A stretch of DNA of 64,000 nucleotides from an uncultured Aquabacterium sp. (GTDB lineage: Bacteria > Pseudomonadota > Gammaproteobacteria > Burkholderiales > Burkholderiaceae_C). Position numbers and translations under genes: made by a program. The notes under the pieces were generated by a model. It worked only from the letters and a program-made list of their open reading frames with translations. It searched no databases and had not been told where the DNA came from. This document shows positions 59,722 through 64,000 of this stretch, piece after piece. Where the stretch lies: positions 124,001 to 188,000 of the forward strand of contig NZ_CAJYGK010000016.1 of NCBI RefSeq assembly GCF_913773725.1, in the 5' to 3' direction. How positions within the stretch are numbered: position 1 is the first letter of the stretch; each line of letters opens with the position of its first letter.

Positions 59722-60750
59722 TCAAGGCCGGGTCTGCCCGGAGCCGGCCGTGGGCTCCAGTCCGGAGAAGCGGGTCTGGTGCCGCACGAGCACGTCCATG
59801 CCCACGCGCTGCACCAGGTGCCGCTGCTCGATCACGTTGTCCTCGAGGCGCAGCCGCCCGCGCACCTCGAAGAAGTCCGAGTTCACGCGCAGCCGCGACA
59901 GGTCGAGCGTGCGCGCATCCAGCACACGGGACAACTCGGCCACATCCTTGAAGGCGCTGCGCTGGCGCGCCTGCACCAACCGCTCTGCGGTGGCCAGGTC
60001 GAGCCGCTCGACGACGGCCGCGATCACCTCCTTGGGGGCGGTGTTGACGTTCACGCCCGTCGAGTCCGGCAGCAGTGTCAGATAAGGTCGGAGCCGCTCT
60101 ACCGTGGCGGCGTCGAAGCCCAGCCACACGAGCTGGTCCACATGCTGCGGCATCAGCGGCGCCTGCGCCTGCTCCGACTCCCCGCCCAGCTTGGCCAGCA
60201 TCGTGCCATCGCCGGTCTGCTGAGCCAGCCAGGCGCGCCGGAAGCTCGCCGCCAGCCCGTCGCCCAGAGACGGCGACAGCCCCAGCATCTCGCACAGGCG
60301 ACGCAGCACCGCGACCTCGCGCACGTCCAGTTCACCGGCGCCGTCGACCACGTTGCGCAGGTTGTAGCGCGCGGTCGCGTCCTCGACCCGCCCGGAGAGA
60401 AAGGCCTCCGGGGCGTCGTCGGTGTTGCTCGCATCGGCAGCCAGAAAGGTCGACAGCCGGGCCTCGGCCAGCGGGGTGGCCCATGCCTCACCCAGGTGGT
60501 CAGGCCCGCCGTTGCGCGCGTCCTCACGGAGGATCAGCCGAGCCCAGTCCAGTGCCCCACTGAGCACCCACATGGCCTGGCTGCGCACCCGCTCCGCGCC
60601 CTCCACCTGCACGGCGCGCCACTGCTGCCACACCATCGAGGCGGCAAACGTGGCCACCAGCGTCACAATCACCATGGCCATCAGCAAGGCCGCGCCCCGC
60701 TGGTTGCGGCGCGAACGGCTGGCAGAACGAGGCATCCACGGCACTGGCAT
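59722..60750 (-). CDS. gspK: Type II secretion minor pseudopilin GspK
   Basis: NQRGAALLMAMVIVTLVATFAASMVWQQWRAVQVE; VNVNTAPKEVIAAVV. Confidence 0.93.
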   Translation of the reverse strand: MPVPWMPRSASRSRRNQRGAALLMAMVIVTLVATFAASMVWQQWRAVQVEGAERVRSQAMWVLSGALDWARLILREDARNGGPDHLGEAWATPLAEARLSTFLAADASNTDDAPEAFLSGRVEDATARYNLRNVVDGAGELDVREVAVLRRLCEMLGLSPSLGDGLAASFRRAWLAQQTGDGTMLAKLGGESEQAQAPLMPQHVDQLVWLGFDAATVERLRPYLTLLPDSTGVNVNTAPKEVIAAVVERLDLATAERLVQARQRSAFKDVAELSRVLDARTLDLSRLRVNSDFFEVRGRLRLEDNVIEQRHLVQRVGMDVLVRHQTRFSGLEPTAGSGQTRP

Positions 60751-60756
60751 GGCTCC

Positions 60757-61446
60757 TCAGTTCGGCTGAGGCGACAGCATCACGTCGCGCTGCAGCCGGC
60801 CATTCAGCCCACTGCCCTCGGCAAACACGAGCTGCAGCCGCACCGCCTCGGGCAGCTGCTGGCGCGCCGCCGCGGGCACGCCGGACGCCGAAGGCGCGGC
60901 TGGCGCGACATTGCCGGTGGACTGGCAGTTGGTCAACGAGCCATTGCGAAAGCAGTAGACCTGCCACTGCTCGACGCCCGACAAGGCCGTCAAGGCCCCC
61001 GGCTCGGTTCCTTGCAGCTGGTAGGTCGTGCGCCAGGCCTGCTTGAGCTCACCCACCCGCGTCACCGCCGGGCTGGCCCACCGCACCCAGCGGCCACCCC
61101 GCACCACCCACGCCACCACGCGCACACCGGCAGGATCCCGCCGCGTGAACCGCATCGCCCCACCGTCGTACTCCAGTCCCGGCACCACCTGGGTGTCCAG
61201 CACCTGGGCCATGTCGGCCTCCCACTGCACCATGACCGACTGCAGGCGCAGCGTGCGACGCAGGTTGTCGTCCGCCACAGCACGGGCGCTGCTGATGGCA
61301 TCCAGCCCTTTCCATGCGGTGGCCGCCAGCACGGACAGGATCATCAAGGCGACCAGCACCTCGACCAGCGTGAACCCGCTCACCCGGCGGGCGGGGAGCA
61401 CCCTGGACGAGGCCAGGAACGAAGGGCTGCGCGGCATGGCGGACAT
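60757..61446 (-). CDS. gspJ: Type II secretion minor pseudopilin GspJ
   Basis: VSGFTLVEVLVALMILSVLAATAWKGLDAI prepilin motif. Confidence 0.9.
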   Translation of the reverse strand: MSAMPRSPSFLASSRVLPARRVSGFTLVEVLVALMILSVLAATAWKGLDAISSARAVADDNLRRTLRLQSVMVQWEADMAQVLDTQVVPGLEYDGGAMRFTRRDPAGVRVVAWVVRGGRWVRWASPAVTRVGELKQAWRTTYQLQGTEPGALTALSGVEQWQVYCFRNGSLTNCQSTGNVAPAAPSASGVPAAARQQLPEAVRLQLVFAEGSGLNGRLQRDVMLSPQPN

Positions 61447-61447
61447 G

Positions 61448-61843
61448 TCAGAACCGCGGCAGGATGGTCGACAGCTTGACGATGGGCTGGTTCGCCTCAT
61501 CCATCACCTGTGCATCGACCCGCCGGAAGTTGAGGTTGGGCGTGGGGCGCACCACCAGCCGCCCGGGCAGGGTGCGGCCCATTTCCTGGCAACTGAAGTC
61601 GCTGTCGCCCACAGCCGGGAACAGCCGCGAGAGCTTCATCGACGTCAACTGGTTTTCGGCGCACATCTGCGCCAGGGTCAGATCGGCCATGCGCTGGGCG
61701 TTGATCCCCAGCCCGCCGGCCGCCTTGATGCCCGCCGACAGCGTGACCGCCACGATGGCGAGCGCCACCAGCACCTCGATCAGCGTCATGCCCGGCGCAG
61801 GAGCAGGCCGCTGCCGCACGCCGCGCGGGTCAGCGACCGCCAT
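61448..61843 (-). CDS. gspI: Type II secretion minor pseudopilin GspI
   Basis: PGMTLIEVLVALAIVAVTLSAGIKA prepilin motif. Confidence 0.9.
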   Translation of the reverse strand: MAVADPRGVRQRPAPAPGMTLIEVLVALAIVAVTLSAGIKAAGGLGINAQRMADLTLAQMCAENQLTSMKLSRLFPAVGDSDFSCQEMGRTLPGRLVVRPTPNLNFRRVDAQVMDEANQPIVKLSTILPRF

Positions 61844-62330
61844 TCGCGCTCCCCCCTTGTGCACTGGCATCGTCGGTCACCACATCGAAGGGCGACAGCC
61901 CGTCCGTGGCGATCACCAGGCGGCGGTCTTCCAGGCTCAGCACGACGCTCTGCGGGCCGATGACCGGCTCGGGACCCAGCACGATGCTGCGCGCCCCGAT
62001 CACTTCGGCTCGCACCTCGCGCGCCTGCCACTGCAGCGGCGGCATGAAGGCGGGCGGCAGACCGAGGAACTGGTAATCGGCATCCGGTCCGTTGGGCTGC
62101 GGTACCCACAGCACGGTCAGGGCACCGGCCCGTGCCTGCGTGCGCGCCGACTCGAGCACGGCCACGAGGCGCGCGGCCTCCCGGTCCAGACGTGTGGCGG
62201 CCGGATCCGGAATCGCCAGCGAAATCACGGCCGTGGTCAGGCCGATCATCGCGATCACGACCATCAACTCCAGCAGCGTGAAACCACGCGACCGGCGCCG
62301 AAGCTCACTGCCAGGAACCGACGTCCGCAT
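61830..62330 (-). CDS. gspH: Type II secretion minor pseudopilin GspH
   Basis: SRGFTLLELMVVIAMIGLTTAVISLAIP prepilin motif. Confidence 0.88.
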   Translation of the reverse strand: MRTSVPGSELRRRSRGFTLLELMVVIAMIGLTTAVISLAIPDPAATRLDREAARLVAVLESARTQARAGALTVLWVPQPNGPDADYQFLGLPPAFMPPLQWQAREVRAEVIGARSIVLGPEPVIGPQSVVLSLEDRRLVIATDGLSPFDVVTDDASAQGGSANGGR

Positions 62331-62763
62331 CACGGCCTTCGCCGCCGCTCTGGCCATCGGCCCCGAAGCTGAAGACGTCGACCTGGCCCTTCACGCCCGG
62401 GTTCACATACTGGTAGGCATTGCCCCACGGATCGGTGGGCAGCTTTTCCAGATACGGCTTCCAGTTCGGCGGAATGGGACCGGTGGTGGGCTTGGCCACC
62501 AGGGCCTTGAGCCCCTGCTCGGCTGTCGGGTAGCGCTGGTTGTCCAACCGGTACAGCTTGAGCGCCTGCATCAGGTTGCCGACGTCCGTGCGCGCTGCGG
62601 TGACCCGGGCGTCATCCGCACGGTCCAGCACGTTCGGCACGATCAGCGCCGCCAGCAGGCCGATGATCACCAGCACCACCATCAGTTCGATCAGCGTGAA
62701 ACCACGCTGCACCAGTTGGCCCGCACGCTGACGGGCCCGGGACATCATCTGAAACTTGCTCAT
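62305..62763 (-). CDS. gspG: Type II secretion major pseudopilin GspG
   Basis: RGFTLIELMVVLVIIGLLAALIVPNVL; DPWGNAYQYVNPG calcium-loop-like C-terminus. Confidence 0.96.
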   Translation of the reverse strand: MSKFQMMSRARQRAGQLVQRGFTLIELMVVLVIIGLLAALIVPNVLDRADDARVTAARTDVGNLMQALKLYRLDNQRYPTAEQGLKALVAKPTTGPIPPNWKPYLEKLPTDPWGNAYQYVNPGVKGQVDVFSFGADGQSGGEGRDADVGSWQ

Positions 62764-62924
62764 CTTGCTTTCCGAATAAGACGCTGGCGCCCTCCGGACC
62801 GTCCGGCACCACAAGCCACACCAGCATGCCGCAGCCCGGGCCGCCTCCGGCGCCGGATGTACCCGGGGTTGCCCCCGCAGTTTCCGTCACGCCACCACAT
62901 CGGCAACCATCATAATGGGGCGAT

Positions 62925-63557
62925 ATGGCATCTCGCTTCTTCGCCCTCCTGACCTGGGCCGCCGTCGCGGCGAGCCTGGCTTACTGGGGTCTGCGCTGGC
63001 TCGCGCCCCCTTCGGCCGTGCCGACCAACGCCACCCTGGTGTCGCCCGACACGGCTGCGCGGGGCGACCTGCGCCGATTGCTGAGCGGGCCGGCGCGCAC
63101 GGTCGAGGCCGCAGCCCCGGTCAGTGCCTCGGCCGAGCTGCTCGCCCGCATCAAGCTGCTGGGCGTGGTTGCGCCGCGAACGCCGGGTGGCCAGGGGGTG
63201 GCGCTGGTGTCGGTGGACGGCAAGCCGCCCCGCGCCCTCCGCCTGGGCGACCGCGTGGACGGCGACTTCGTTCTCAAAGGCCTGACGCAGCGCGGCGCTG
63301 ACATCGGTCCGGCCGCGGGCGAGGGGGTGGTGACCCTCGATCTGCCCTTGATGCCCCCACCGGCTGCCGGCAGCCTGCCACCCATCAGCGGCTTCGAGCG
63401 CAACAGCGCGCCTCGCGTGCCGATCGATGGGCCTGTGCAGGCCGCGCCCGCGGCGCGCGGCAGCCTGACGTCCCCCGAACAGGCTCCGCCCCCCGGCGCA
63501 GGCGGGGTGCCCGCGCCCCCGAGCCCGGTGAACCCGGGACAACGCGGGCCGGACTGA
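62925..63557 (+). CDS. gspC: Type II secretion protein GspC, divergent from the main gsp operon
   Basis: Single TM, HR-domain-like LLGVVAPRTPGGQGVALVSVDGKPPRALRLGDRVDGDFVLKGL; Pro-rich C-terminus. Confidence 0.8.
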   Translation: MASRFFALLTWAAVAASLAYWGLRWLAPPSAVPTNATLVSPDTAARGDLRRLLSGPARTVEAAAPVSASAELLARIKLLGVVAPRTPGGQGVALVSVDGKPPRALRLGDRVDGDFVLKGLTQRGADIGPAAGEGVVTLDLPLMPPPAAGSLPPISGFERNSAPRVPIDGPVQAAPAARGSLTSPEQAPPPGAGGVPAPPSPVNPGQRGPD

Positions 63558-63598
63558 ATGCACCGCACGACGCCACCCTCCACGGGGCGGCGCGGCGA

Positions 63599-64000
63599 TC
63601 AGCGCAGGAACAGCCGGTAGACCGGGTTGCGCGTCTCGTCCACGTAGGGATAGCCCAGGCGCGACAGCAGGGCATCGATCCCCTTGATCTCGGCCTTGGG
63701 CACCTGCAGGCCCACCAGGATGCGACCGTAGTCGGCGCCCTGGTTGCGGTAGTGGAACAGGCTGATGTTCCACCCGGGTGGCAGGCTGGTCAGGAAGTTC
63801 ATCAACGCACCGGGCCGCTCCGGGAAGACGAAGCTGTAGAGCCGCTCGCCTTCCGCCAGCGATGACCGCCCGCCCACCATGTGGCGGATGTGCGTCTTGG
63901 CCAGCTCGTCGTGCGTCAGGTCCACCGTGGCGAAGCCCTGCTGCTCGAACGCCTTGGCGATCTTCTTCGACTCGCCCTTTTCGCGCGTCGTCAGCCCCAC
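63599..64000 (-). CDS. ilvA: Threonine ammonia-lyase, biosynthetic: C-terminal ACT-like region (partial, runs off edge)
   Basis: SFVFPERPGALMNFLTSLPPGWNISLFHYRNQGADYGRILVGLQVP...LGYPYVDETRNPVYRLFLR. Confidence 0.93.
   Translation of the reverse strand: MGLTTREKGESKKIAKAFEQQGFATVDLTHDELAKTHIRHMVGGRSSLAEGERLYSFVFPERPGALMNFLTSLPPGWNISLFHYRNQGADYGRILVGLQVPKAEIKGIDALLSRLGYPYVDETRNPVYRLFLR

Overview
This 64 kb window is GC-rich (betaproteobacterial, Burkholderiales-like) chromosomal DNA and is almost fully coding. I saw no rRNA, tRNA, CRISPR array or transposase. From left to right it holds: the 5' end of metE (minus strand) with a MetR box; a PEP-CTERM gene whose sorting signal is cut off by an in-frame amber codon; an HlyD/FtsX/LolD-type ABC exporter; a Baeyer-Villiger-type monooxygenase; an orphan ParB-like protein; an esterase; and metR. 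Next is a LysR regulator divergent from a pimeloyl/dicarboxyl-CoA beta-oxidation operon (FadB-like, thiolase, two acyl-CoA dehydrogenases, gcdH), followed by TetR/aidB, a second PEP-CTERM gene, a multi-PAS hybrid kinase, dbpA, a transglutaminase, DUF427, a cupin, terC, a flavoprotein and an MCP. A compact three-gene SMC/condensin cassette follows (MksF-E-B / Wadjet JetABC-like, with no JetD nuclease). After it come a pectin-acetylesterase-like protein, a LysE exporter, a B12-binding-type radical SAM protein, a third PEP-CTERM gene, pckG, and a molybdate/tungstate-like ABC operon whose ATPase has degenerate catalytic motifs. The right end carries a MOSC protein, a 5'-nucleotidase, a Lon-like AAA+ ATPase, a hybrid kinase with a convergent LuxR response regulator, a T2SS locus (gspF,E,D,N,M,L,K,J,I,H,G with divergent gspC), and the 3' end of ilvA. 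The strongest leads are the JetD-less SMC cassette, the degenerate ModC-like ATPase, and the interrupted PEP-CTERM protein with a thioester-domain-like Cys/Gln motif pair. All calls come from reading the sequence; no searches were run.
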